A DNA stretch of 35,353 nucleotides, taken from the IMG/VR virus record IMGVR_UViG_3300017527_001415, positions 1 to 35,353 of that record, one strand, 5' to 3'. The notes below the pieces were generated by a model. It searched no databases, was not told where the DNA came from, and saw only the letters and a list, made by a program, of their open reading frames with translations. Source of the stretch: a virus. Below, one piece after another: positions 26,301 to 32,850 of the stretch. Both the position numbers and the translations under genes were made by a program. How positions within the stretch are numbered: position 1 is the stretch's first letter; every line of letters begins with the position of its first letter.

Positions 26301-28887
26301 GTTTAGGGGTGTAAAGGATAGGATTACTGCTACTTGGAAGAGTTCCACTTCCATGATACCGATGATCCGCCCAGGCGAACTTGGATATTTTAAGGATAGG
26401 GTACGGTTGGCCAGAGAAATTGATAAATATGGTGCACAGCAAGCCTATTTTAGGATATATAATATCATTGGTAAGCTATCCGACGACGAGAGACAAGTTT
26501 TTACCATGAATATCGTCCTCAACGACATGTTAAATGATACCAAGCCCGATAAAGAGGGTAATGCCATACTCAGGGATGGCCATTTGCCCCATGGCTTCAA
26601 GACCGTTAATGAGATCAGGGAAAGTTTGATACATTTCAGGGCGCAAGCCAAGAAATCGCCCCGCGTTATGAATGCACTGGCTAGGCGAAGGGAGTCTATG
26701 CTGAAGATTCAAAAGGAACTGATAGATAAGGGATATTTGGATGATAGTCTACGCGGAAATGACTCCTACTTCCATCATGAAACAATCCGTAAGATGGTAG
26801 AGGACGACAGCTACCTATTCAACTCTGGTAATCCCAGAATGGAAACCGATAACCTCAAAATGGCAATGGACCGTGGTGGCAGTATAAAGGCATACAGCCT
26901 AAACTATATCACTTCTGAATTTTCCATGATATCCAATGCGGTCGCTACTCTGGAACTGGACAAAATAAGGAAGCAGATTAGATCGGTATACGATATCAAA
27001 CAGCAGCTGGTGAAACGGGCTAAAGGTGGCGATATAATCGTTCCTGAGGGGTATAGAAAGGTATATACCTCTAAGATGCCAGGATGGGGAGCAAGGCCAA
27101 AGTTCCCCGACATGTTGACCAAGGAACTGATAGCAAAGGAAAAACTTAATCGTGAAGTGCTGGAGAAGATAGCAAAGGCAACTGAGAAAAAGGGTAAGGG
27201 TAAAGATTACTGGGTATTGCCTGACAAAGTAGCCGACGCCATGGAGTCAGTACGTGAAGTCAAGGATACGAAAATACAGGCTAAAGTTTCCGAATCCGTT
27301 ATTCAGACGTGGAAAAAGTGGAAATTACTCAACCCGTTTAGTGTATTTAGATACAATGTTAACAACATGTCTGGTGATGTCGATATCGCCCTTGCCTATG
27401 ATTGGCGCATTATGCAGTATTTGCCCCAGGCCATGAAGGATATAGCAGGGGATATCAACAATATGGGAATGAGACTCCCGTTTAACATGCAGAGATATGG
27501 TGCATATCTTACCCCAGAAGTAAAGGCCGAGATGAAAGAGGCCCATAGGACGGGCGTAATCGGTGCCGGATTTGTAATGCATGAAGTAACTAATATATCC
27601 AAAGAGTTCGAAGCCCTTATAAGAGGGCCACAGGGCGGTAGTTTGGCAAAATTCGGCAAAAGGTGGTGGCAAAACTCCAAAGACGCTACCAACTATAGGG
27701 AGAACTTGCTCAGGCTTGCCACGTACAGATACTTTAAGGACCGTATAAAAACCGGTGAGAAGCATATATATGGGGCATCAAACCCGAAAGAGATAGATGA
27801 GATAAGGAATCCGGACGAGAAGGCTGCCAAACTATCCCGTGAACTGATCGGGGATTACGGCAGGTTGTCAGAGAATGGGGAGTGGATGCGTAAGCATTTG
27901 ATTCCTTTCTATTCTTGGATGGAAATTAATGCCCCAAGATACGTACGCATGATGCGGAATCTTAAGCACGAAGGAAAATCAAGGAAGGGTGCCGCTATTT
28001 CCAGTTTAGGATGGAAGGGGTCTGTTCTTGGTGCAAAGATGTTGATGTTCACCGGCATGGTAACATTGTGGAACAACATGATGTTTGGTGATGATGAGAA
28101 AGAACTGAAGGGGTTTCAGAAAAGGCAATCGCACTTGCTGCTCGGTAGACGGCAAGACGGCTCCATTCGCTACTTGCCAATGTCCGGTGCTTTCCGTGAT
28201 GCTCTCTCGTGGTTCGACGGTGACGACGCATTCTACGACCTTAAAGACATAGAGTCGGGCGAGTCGACCCCCGCGCAGAAGCTCCGTGAAGCCTACATGG
28301 CTCCCGTATGGAAAGCGTACCATGGTGCTAGACCATTTTTCAGGACGGGTGTAGAGACCGCTGCCGGATTTACCCTGTTTCCTGGAAATGAGCCGAGGCC
28401 CATACGGGATAAGATGGACTATGTTTCAAAGATGCTCTCTCTGGAGATGGCCTATAGGGCCGCTGCCGGTAAACCGACCCGTGGCATCGCTAAAGAGTTC
28501 TCTAATAAGCTGGTAACAAACGTTGATCCCGGCGAGTCTGCCTACCATGCGATAAGAGAAAAGGTCAGACACTATAATAAGAAAGTGGGCAAGGCAGAGT
28601 TTAAGTCACAGCCTACCTCTAAATCAAATGCCCTGTACTGGTATAAAGAAGCTGTAAAATACGGCGATCTGGAAGCCGCCTCGAAATACTGGCTATCATA
28701 CCTTGATATGGGCGGTTCTATGAAGGGATTAAAGAAGAGTATCAAGCTTGCTCGGCCTACTGGTGGGTTGCGTAGGAAAGATAAAAGAGGATTTTACAAA
28801 ACCTTAACTCAAGATGATAAAGTCTTATTGAACACAGCATCAAAGTGGTATAGACAAACGTACTCACGTTTGCCTAGCAAGCGTTGA
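17362..28887 (+). CDS. Giant multidomain (polyvalent/ejection-type) virion protein
   Basis: A 3841-residue protein filling a third of the window, start supported by AAAGGA. In order: Gly/Ala-rich membrane-active-looking segments (about 52-70, 146-168, 231-269, 319-337); charged helices; metallopeptidase-like domain 1 (HEWSH 619-623, Glu672); GNAT-like segment (about 774-868); charged coiled coil (896-1017); ADP-ribosyltransferase-like domain (LYHG 1291-1294 to about 1490); metallopeptidase-like domain 2 (HEFLH 1659-1663, Glu1710); a large module with HWRENNVLSHLR (from 2187) and ENQSDW (2214-2219), as in phage polyvalent proteins; a duplicated domain (Trp2541, Trp2722); and an LPD38-like helical C-terminal region (about 2960-3841). 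The motif [KQ]FSLD recurs at 1258, 1494, 1899, 2508, 2698 and 2950. Such proteins are packaged and injected in other phages. Individual activities are inferred. Confidence 0.85.
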   Translation: MNQKEYNELMARKKARQGATIGQRVVNDDVNIGPIEEFSRGIGRGAVKSAAAIGPGLIDLAYRQMGAAGNKVQSKTAELLGLPPEEPVYNKDRTPSKFSPIGISRKILEKTDKITDSGFLKGSDSVRKSAFGEGNAGVKDPQWWIGNLAEMAPATVTIAGITRRAITRNGQKHLATLGSRTATEAAKKKAKKEIQKISRNAAIGSSVVLEGAMQHDEYRKWEKENPESATAIGDAVATMFGASSGILEGIGMGMIMSFPFIKKFGKTAGPKASANFWKEFAKAAPRSMAIEGGTEVGQQIIQNIGKGLGYDFDTEITEGIAESFILGAAVGGVFSGFEAQQAKSPKSQTEADEMRVNKARNRLKTVKKDIAKYQAALDKAKPESWAHTRAEKGMDRALAELTKQESIIERVAKRIKSEDNIDTTMPTDEEAFGTTVDPSLTIEEVAEGIDEGTISIEDWQKSPKEKYTAEEIQIVDEHVADLKNQQDIDALARGEEVEAEVPMTPPGSTVVLDGTSNDSPFTQLPEEYTDEEAIDAIQKDMEIILEGDQDQIPNISLSEKPLPEPVQQLADLFGIRVVYTKLDAKPGAINPGGMKSLVDPKLVYINELSSKPEQFLFGHEWSHSLEETNPAAYNALLNAAVPMMKRSELDKYKGKLDKRGSQITTDRDAAKEMLGDFVGDKFSDRKFWDKVYKQNPSKFKQIINSIREFVAKIAANFTGVSPESDAFYNDIMALEGVLVDVLNEHVGYTGAVEAVSNSSVQTGEATDQNLGNKHLTHIKIGENGQILMREDKGTIYITRLARAGARTVGDISNTLTKEGKGAPTAVLNELKKYAESTGKKISVKAEGHPYFTKQGFEQDGSSMVWEAKPKEGTGEVAADTTVAAEKPAKAEAPVSKKDAEIARRMDEAELLKSNREIRELNKKIKAELEVARVGNKEEIAFAKEQHDKFAARKKELETRVAEIETKRKADDKQAREQVSRDRQKREKEARDARDAAKGKKADRSNRNKQSKKKETGESIAEAVSKSTGSTVTFTGKQGGFGPVPDTFLFNVTANGKEATFSVQELTNKAVKEAAIAKQEEFAAKKDTRTLSEKVKGVKREEGYKETGGVTAELDRIVDSLADAGKQGDMAAFAQAIADSPIEMNIASEEIAFANAVAKHMFAGEPNDGTPAVKKIPEGVKGKKTKRRPKRTKEEQIKLNVLTAELTSSKHVERKDINQKDIDRIKKEVDLRINDIDNEKTFNAEMEDEPTTLMDTLKFSLDKKRKDPSFKKWFKGGVVKTGTWDGSEPAMLYHGATKDRQNWTKDETAFHFGTSPAISDVYSAMFTNRYDDLSIGPDNPDFVGMADNLMVDYGYKGEAFGTGAKTVPAYTNISNPLVLYYPIGYFDNVWGDDSVIKMARDRGNDGIISIDGESIHLDEAHSMSPEAAEANLFNDEDYERGYVIINDHEVSTEKVLKAFQESLTNDLDRTQTSNHVVIVIDPKKVRPAFDKELKFSLDPKKEQSNARERFEKKRKEFKKNQKKVSMDDPAAVQKVLSTHPIPEINIQKFASGRARWLDKNPMAGSVSEDFDSDFADREHLTTDQETDAKFAQYKWVRSETIPNAYMKAVADFFGVKIVPYDILPESDMKYSGLSIQGHEDIVYLKSNIVNNEKGMHVFGHEFLHNLSRSDHEAYKEFRREAVKYLTVQELIDYREHRSDKETLDIDRTMDEILADKAGDLFIDPKFWDKLNKSNPSVFQKIVNVLKNLLTAFRHSGHWGPLPELNEFTELEDMLINLINEHIGYRGAALDLVKSVNGKEADVDYLFSDEYNDQSWTRIYLEKGRSRIVIRETEAAVRVDMSNSYGGIHILDSAISTLKRYGVKNNKSIIGHDGSEIDIPEEIIMELNKIMTDLDSGKPQFSLDEKVKGNESFVNPIKQKIEDLKLSTKLPKSLPAGDWDKILRGMARKGRINYEEYEYSYLPEWLSEQEGKVSREDVLNYLTENAPKVIVNHKSAAGVADKQVRDLFMDGLGGDTKALKRAVYISTMEVQRNLRQSNIFDPALSERPKDLANELVDRFAGMKDATTEQRLNMFRQDVIGNKVYDAMVRRYKSEAENAIDTSQQMQAIRTESYQEHIRNGVDEITAEDMAERAAEAWYENEHGEYFDHDEASGFTYDNMILHGGLGRYNETLINYHSPGGEYKGTGESHWRENNVLSHLRYDSHQYGDGTALVVYENQSDWQADLSRDGKTRTIPAEKLLKELAPKIKKDLARPQIGNRAPYFSAEARGDIALAIFDHLIANRRISLKRGQFDKMEIPDNLRKLVVDNYKGIAPTTANKTWINSFNIFKYNVNTFPESAKDLKDRHISSLLDKFRTIASVGSPSLLKFENSLRKAVGEFRENNRFAAYRKDAGELPFDMTVGHPKAPYKKSWPLLGFKTAMIEAYKRGDSYVAWPSTDKQVSKIEGWPRGRKFQSVIDKYIKTMPRQVNEFVKKYGSKVEKIEVSGYEMYGVEITPKLEELVKGQQVPQFSLDEKKKYPYKSGLYKKYQGSPKEIIDRVSKEWEPTTDINYAFWLTPDGTLLGSPYKQSVKDPSRPSHNEIGEDLKYENGDTIPSDLGEDSWLSHFMDATGAIRVQTHGSDVLKYITVDRQPTNRQWATINRHYDGHLIADISTHPEEFIDAKEAASGNISQVKRGINETLNNNDVIGNDRNFDPTMPQFSLDDPKLKYDRSEFEILNAASKTWKPTHDPKIALWVTPNGDMLTSPTGDAYVPHGEIVKDMNFINGTPVKFMFPFGLTPAWTIFADATGSVRVHPNKHGVFETIAVGHKKITSKQWGTLSRNTDKNSKIALGVSVHPDLDTIDSKEGLLFSEVRNEIKRILDDKSNQVNPRSHKLDIENSLSTMLNHYNDVSHGDDWLSKNFDMTIGELKEKIENTKNDNIELINGPINKNDLPNNKGGMLTDDVLGGLPQFSLDEKLDAKDPHDRVQKSIDEHGEPESRPWFRGVKDRITATWKSSTSMIPMIRPGELGYFKDRVRLAREIDKYGAQQAYFRIYNIIGKLSDDERQVFTMNIVLNDMLNDTKPDKEGNAILRDGHLPHGFKTVNEIRESLIHFRAQAKKSPRVMNALARRRESMLKIQKELIDKGYLDDSLRGNDSYFHHETIRKMVEDDSYLFNSGNPRMETDNLKMAMDRGGSIKAYSLNYITSEFSMISNAVATLELDKIRKQIRSVYDIKQQLVKRAKGGDIIVPEGYRKVYTSKMPGWGARPKFPDMLTKELIAKEKLNREVLEKIAKATEKKGKGKDYWVLPDKVADAMESVREVKDTKIQAKVSESVIQTWKKWKLLNPFSVFRYNVNNMSGDVDIALAYDWRIMQYLPQAMKDIAGDINNMGMRLPFNMQRYGAYLTPEVKAEMKEAHRTGVIGAGFVMHEVTNISKEFEALIRGPQGGSLAKFGKRWWQNSKDATNYRENLLRLATYRYFKDRIKTGEKHIYGASNPKEIDEIRNPDEKAAKLSRELIGDYGRLSENGEWMRKHLIPFYSWMEINAPRYVRMMRNLKHEGKSRKGAAISSLGWKGSVLGAKMLMFTGMVTLWNNMMFGDDEKELKGFQKRQSHLLLGRRQDGSIRYLPMSGAFRDALSWFDGDDAFYDLKDIESGESTPAQKLREAYMAPVWKAYHGARPFFRTGVETAAGFTLFPGNEPRPIRDKMDYVSKMLSLEMAYRAAAGKPTRGIAKEFSNKLVTNVDPGESAYHAIREKVRHYNKKVGKAEFKSQPTSKSNALYWYKEAVKYGDLEAASKYWLSYLDMGGSMKGLKKSIKLARPTGGLRRKDKRGFYKTLTQDDKVLLNTASKWYRQTYSRLPSKR
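24877..25466 (+). repeat. Domain-border repeat encoding PQFSLD (two identical 20-bp copies)
   Basis: An identical 20-base segment (starting CCTCAGTTTAG) occurs at 24877-24896 and 25447-25466, with close relatives at 23050-23069 and 26203-26222. All encode P-Q-F-S-L-D at a domain border of the giant protein. Two K-F-S-L-D copies at 21130 and 21838 share the amino acids and part of the bases. Confidence 0.85.
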
Positions 28888-28912
28888 CAGAAGGCTGTCG
28901 ATGTGGTATAAT
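28884..28912 (+). promoter_or_regulatory. Second late promoter, exact sigma70 consensus
   Basis: TTGACA (28884-28889), a 17-base spacer ending TGTGG, and TATAAT (28907-28912), both hexamers exact. The -35 includes the stop codon of the giant gene. Transcription should start near 28919 and supply the appendage genes that follow. No terminator lies before it, so read-through from the upstream operon adds to it. Confidence 0.85.
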
Positions 28913-28948
28913 GAAATAAAAGCGTTTAAACAACATTGAGGTAGTAAT

Positions 28949-29980
28949 ATGGCATATGCAAACTTAGTAGCCCAAAGTTGCTCTACCCATCAGGAAAAGT
29001 TCCAGAGATTCCGGGACTATCTTTGTAGCAGAAATGGGACCTATGATTACAGTGGCGATGGGTTGGGTTGGACGCTACATGATTCTGTCTATGCTGTTGA
29101 TGAGGATAATCTTACTGATGGTGACTATTTTGTTGTTTATTCTGCCGGTGAAAGTGGCGATGAGGATATGTACATTAAGTTTTGGTATGAAACCACTACT
29201 ACCTGGATGAGAACGTGCGGGTATCTTTATTGGGATAATTCAGCCCATACTGGAAATCTTTATTATGGTACAGTAACCGGTTATGGAATGTGTACACTAG
29301 GGACTGCCTCTTACTCCATAAGTATCTATGGGGACCTGGATTCATTTGCCCTTATAAATGAATATGGCACTACTGTAACAACGCAGATGTATTGTTTCGG
29401 TAAGACAGAAAATCCTATGTATGACGATACAGTGGCAACAGCAGCCGGTGCTTTGACTGCTGGTTCTGACGTGTCAATTGCCCTTGATGCTGTCCCCTCT
29501 ACATGGAATGTTGGCCAGGGATTTATGATTCGGGACACTGTTGACGGTGAAAAAGCCTTTATTAAGACTATCGACGGCAACACGATCACCGCTGATTTAG
29601 ATAATAGCTACCTTGCTGGCTCTAAATCTGCCCTTGACCTTATCTATTTGATCCCAGCGACGTCAGCTCCGGCCGTATTCTATGGTCCAGGTTCACATGA
29701 CCAAGGGCAGGCTTGGGGAGCAGCGAACTGCTACGTGTCGGGGGGAGCGGTAATGTCTCCGGTTGGTGGCTGTGTACCAGATACTATGAACCAAGAGTAT
29801 CTTGCATCAGCAATAACGCTGCACGACACAGCACCCGATGGTTATTTTGGAACAATGAGGAACGTATTCATAACTGGTGCCAACGGAAAGGTTCATAAAG
29901 ACGTTCTTACCGCAATGGATGGTACGGAATACCGATATTGGAAAGTTGGTAATTATCACTATGTGGTATTGGAGGCCTGA
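28949..29980 (+). CDS. Virion appendage protein
   Basis: A 343-residue protein and the first gene of the second transcript; the ribosome-binding site is GAGG in GAGGTAGTAAT before ATG. The N-terminal half is Asp/Tyr/Gly-rich and beta-like (DGDYFVVYSAGESGDEDMYIKFWYE...). Later come YLYWDNSAHTGNLYYG, a bridging region (TAAGALTAGSDVSIALDAVPSTWNVGQGFMIRD) and a C-terminal part ending RYWKVGNYHYVVLEA. The pattern with a described G-D-E/E-D-x-Y-I strand near residue 75 and a Y-W-x-x-x-N-Y strand at the end is one I associate with phage appendage proteins near the tail fibre genes. Specific role unknown. Confidence 0.65.
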   Translation: MAYANLVAQSCSTHQEKFQRFRDYLCSRNGTYDYSGDGLGWTLHDSVYAVDEDNLTDGDYFVVYSAGESGDEDMYIKFWYETTTTWMRTCGYLYWDNSAHTGNLYYGTVTGYGMCTLGTASYSISIYGDLDSFALINEYGTTVTTQMYCFGKTENPMYDDTVATAAGALTAGSDVSIALDAVPSTWNVGQGFMIRDTVDGEKAFIKTIDGNTITADLDNSYLAGSKSALDLIYLIPATSAPAVFYGPGSHDQGQAWGAANCYVSGGAVMSPVGGCVPDTMNQEYLASAITLHDTAPDGYFGTMRNVFITGANGKVHKDVLTAMDGTEYRYWKVGNYHYVVLEA

Positions 29981-29982
29981 TC

Positions 29983-30279
29983 ATGGCCAATATACATATT
30001 ATAAAGCCCACCAATTCAATTGTAAGTGGATGGATAGCCACTGGCACATTCTCTGGCACGGTGAAGGACGAAAATGGTAATTTTGTAGAACGTCGCTTAT
30101 TACTTTTGGATGTTACTCGTCTAAATATCGCAGACAGTACATCCTCTGATGCGACCACTGGCGAATTTACCTTAGTCGGGACAGGAATCGGTACTAACAA
30201 TAGATGTTCAGTCATCGCGCTTGGCGAAGGCGATGAGTATGATTCAATCTTAGGCTCGCTTACGGGAGTGATATCCTAA
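29983..30279 (+). CDS. Small Ig-like (carboxypeptidase-regulatory-type) virion protein
   Basis: A 98-residue protein with a GGAGG ribosome-binding site inside the end of the previous gene. The order of strands (FSGTVKDENGNFVERRLLLLDV, SSDATTGEFTLVGTG, NNRCSVIALGEGDEYDSILGSLTGVI) follows the transthyretin/carboxypeptidase regulatory-like fold often found as small tail-associated proteins, including the S-D-x-x-T-G-x-F signature. These act as surface or docking modules; no enzyme activity expected. It overlaps the next gene by one base (TAATG). Confidence 0.6.
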   Translation: MANIHIIKPTNSIVSGWIATGTFSGTVKDENGNFVERRLLLLDVTRLNIADSTSSDATTGEFTLVGTGIGTNNRCSVIALGEGDEYDSILGSLTGVIS

Positions 30280-32846
30280 TGGCCTACACCCCGCCAGCAG
30301 GCAATGCCGTTGACTTTGTAATCAATGACGGCTACACGTCCCCAAGTGGCGATGCGGTTAACTTCGTCATGTCGACCTCCGCGACCTCGGTAACGGCAAA
30401 TCCATACTTATCTTTAACAGAAGAAACTGATTATTACAGAGTTAATTGTGATGGTTATGTGTGGCGAATATACAAAACATCGTCTGATTATTTCTTAAGA
30501 CTAATGGAAGCCGATGGTACTACTGCTCTTTCAGACTTTTACGGAGCTGTACAAAGTTCGTCTACTTCATACCAAACCAGAAATGATACCGATAGGATTG
30601 TCAGCCTAATAGAAAATAGTCCTTTAAGAATTGTGGTACAAGTAGATTGTAATTTTGATTCTACTTATGGAGCAACTTCAACTTATATAACCGGTAGCAC
30701 AGGGGTCACTTATATATTTTACATCTACCCTGACAGGTTGTTCATTGATTTTAAATGGGAAATCGGCACACAATTAAGTTTAGATAATGGGTCTGGCACT
30801 TCTTTTTTTAATCAAGATTTGTTACTAACTAATGGTGGATGTTGGTACGAATCAAGTGGCAGTGAAGTTGCAGCGGATTACCATTATGATACCGATTGTG
30901 ACTCTGATAGCTATTTATTTGGATCTAACGATGAAATTAACATACAGCAAATGATTTCTAATTTTTCATTAGCTGGAAGTGGTACGGGTTCCGCATTGCA
31001 GTTCACAGGACAGGATGGTAGAATTAATTATGGTATTTATAATGGCACTGTGCCTGTAGGAACACATAGATTCTCTACTTGTATAGTTTTTGATTCTGCA
31101 GAAAGAGAAGACATAACACCAACGGTGGCCTGGACAGATAGGAATTATGTTGCAGGTAATCCAGTTGTAAACGATTCTATTGGTTATGAGTGTATTTCAG
31201 CAGTAACTTCTGGTAACTCAGGTGTTACGGAGCCGGGAACAGGTTCTGGTTGGACTACGTATTGGGTACAGTGTCATAAGTACACCTCTACGGACAGGCT
31301 GGCCATGGGGATTCAGTATTACGATATAGCTGCAAGCACCAACCTGCCGGACATAGTAGACAGTACAGGCTCTTTTGTTACCGACTTAAATCTCCCTAAA
31401 ACTATTGACTCTAATGAAGCGTTTGCTTCTGATGGTGCTTATCATCTTGATCTGGACCCAGACGATCACAACGCCAAAATAGAATTTGACCAGACAGAAT
31501 ATAATCCAGTTGTTATCCTCCATGATCCCAGTGTTAGAACAGGGAATGGATCTACTGAACATTTATTAGTACATTGGAAATGTGATTCCGATACTTTGGA
31601 TACTTATCAGGAAGATAGCGGGACTATTACTAGAAATGGAGCTACTTTTGTTTCAGGAGTTAGGGGTAATGGTGTTTTATATGATACTACTGATGAAGAA
31701 ACATATTTCCAATGTACTGATGGTACAAGTATAGATTTTGATCAAGGGACATTAACTTTTACCTATCAAAATAATGGAACTGGCTTAGTAAACTTGACAA
31801 AATTCATTTATCATGGGACTGGGGATGCCCAATTTAATTTTGATCGGTATAGTAGTTCTCAGCTCAGATTTGAAATGGGTGTTGATGGGTTAATCTTTAC
31901 TCCAACTGTGGATGTAGAAGATGGTGCCACTCATACCATTACCTTAATCTGGGAGGATGATTTCAGGCTCGTTGTAATGGATGGTGTAGTGCAGGTAGTT
32001 AGTTTCGCTACATACACAAAACCGAGTAGTACTGGTAATTTATATATAGGGAACAATTCTGCTGGATTATATTACGTCAATGGTATTATAGACAACTTTA
32101 AAATTTATGATGCCCCTATCATACCTTACGGTACCTTCATCTCAGCACAGCATGTGGAAGATGATGATTATATAGACGCCCATTCAGATATAGTAGTTTA
32201 TGTACATGGGGATGAAGTTCAATCAGATTCTGTAAAAATAGGTGGTGGTACAATTACCGCAAATTCAATGGCATACATCACTGGCCCAGATGGTGTAGCA
32301 AACAGTGCTTTTAATTTTACAGGTCAAGGCATAGGTACAGATTATATTCGGATTACTCCTTCTGCTGGAGTTATAAGTAATACCAAAGGCAAGATATGTT
32401 TTTGGTATAGGCACAATGATACGAGTAGTAGTAGTTATGCTACTATATGTGAACATACTTCTGCATCTAATGCTCTACGTATAAAGGTGGGATCATCTAC
32501 AAGGTTTACCTTTAGCTATCCAGATGGCAGTGCAGCGACATACCAAGATTACAGTGCAGGGTTTTGGGATGATCAGTGGCATTATTATGAGTTTATCTAC
32601 AATGTAGATGACGGGTACGCAGAAATGTGGGTGGATGAGGCTCTTTCAGACCATGTGGATTCATCTTTGGTAGCTGGAGATTTTTCTTCAGGCTATTTAG
32701 TTGTGGGTAATACAGCAGATGGGTGGAACAGAGATTGTGGTGGTGACATTCACGGATTCACGGTAACAAATGATATTAACACTCCACAACTACCTTTTGT
32801 TTTAGGGCATGGTCCTGTTTGGGTACCAAAGATATTAATTACGTAA
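30279..32846 (+). CDS. Tail fibre / receptor-binding protein with two LamG-like domains
   Basis: An 855-residue protein. The N-terminus has two copies of Y-[TP]-x-x-x-G-[ND]-A-V-[DN]-F-V (residues 3-30), a short repeat I know from tail fibre attachment regions. Residues 40-290 form a beta-rich domain. Residues 300-345 (VAWTDRNYVAGNPVVNDSIGYECISAVTS...PGTGSGWTTYWVQC) resemble a small carbohydrate-binding module. Two concanavalin-A/LamG-like domains follow (about 435-615 and 630-840), each with an LV-W or VVYVHGD start and a (N/D)G-x-I-(D/H)-x-F end. This domain set suits a receptor or surface-sugar contact protein. Ribosome-binding site GGGAGTG lies in the preceding gene. Confidence 0.75.
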   Translation: MAYTPPAGNAVDFVINDGYTSPSGDAVNFVMSTSATSVTANPYLSLTEETDYYRVNCDGYVWRIYKTSSDYFLRLMEADGTTALSDFYGAVQSSSTSYQTRNDTDRIVSLIENSPLRIVVQVDCNFDSTYGATSTYITGSTGVTYIFYIYPDRLFIDFKWEIGTQLSLDNGSGTSFFNQDLLLTNGGCWYESSGSEVAADYHYDTDCDSDSYLFGSNDEINIQQMISNFSLAGSGTGSALQFTGQDGRINYGIYNGTVPVGTHRFSTCIVFDSAEREDITPTVAWTDRNYVAGNPVVNDSIGYECISAVTSGNSGVTEPGTGSGWTTYWVQCHKYTSTDRLAMGIQYYDIAASTNLPDIVDSTGSFVTDLNLPKTIDSNEAFASDGAYHLDLDPDDHNAKIEFDQTEYNPVVILHDPSVRTGNGSTEHLLVHWKCDSDTLDTYQEDSGTITRNGATFVSGVRGNGVLYDTTDEETYFQCTDGTSIDFDQGTLTFTYQNNGTGLVNLTKFIYHGTGDAQFNFDRYSSSQLRFEMGVDGLIFTPTVDVEDGATHTITLIWEDDFRLVVMDGVVQVVSFATYTKPSSTGNLYIGNNSAGLYYVNGIIDNFKIYDAPIIPYGTFISAQHVEDDDYIDAHSDIVVYVHGDEVQSDSVKIGGGTITANSMAYITGPDGVANSAFNFTGQGIGTDYIRITPSAGVISNTKGKICFWYRHNDTSSSSYATICEHTSASNALRIKVGSSTRFTFSYPDGSAATYQDYSAGFWDDQWHYYEFIYNVDDGYAEMWVDEALSDHVDSSLVAGDFSSGYLVVGNTADGWNRDCGGDIHGFTVTNDINTPQLPFVLGHGPVWVPKILIT

Positions 32847-32850
32847 TGAT

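Noticed and set aside
17362-28887. Giant protein as an N4-like virion RNA polymerase
   Set aside because: The size is similar, but no single-subunit RNA polymerase motifs were seen; the domain content is that of polyvalent proteins.
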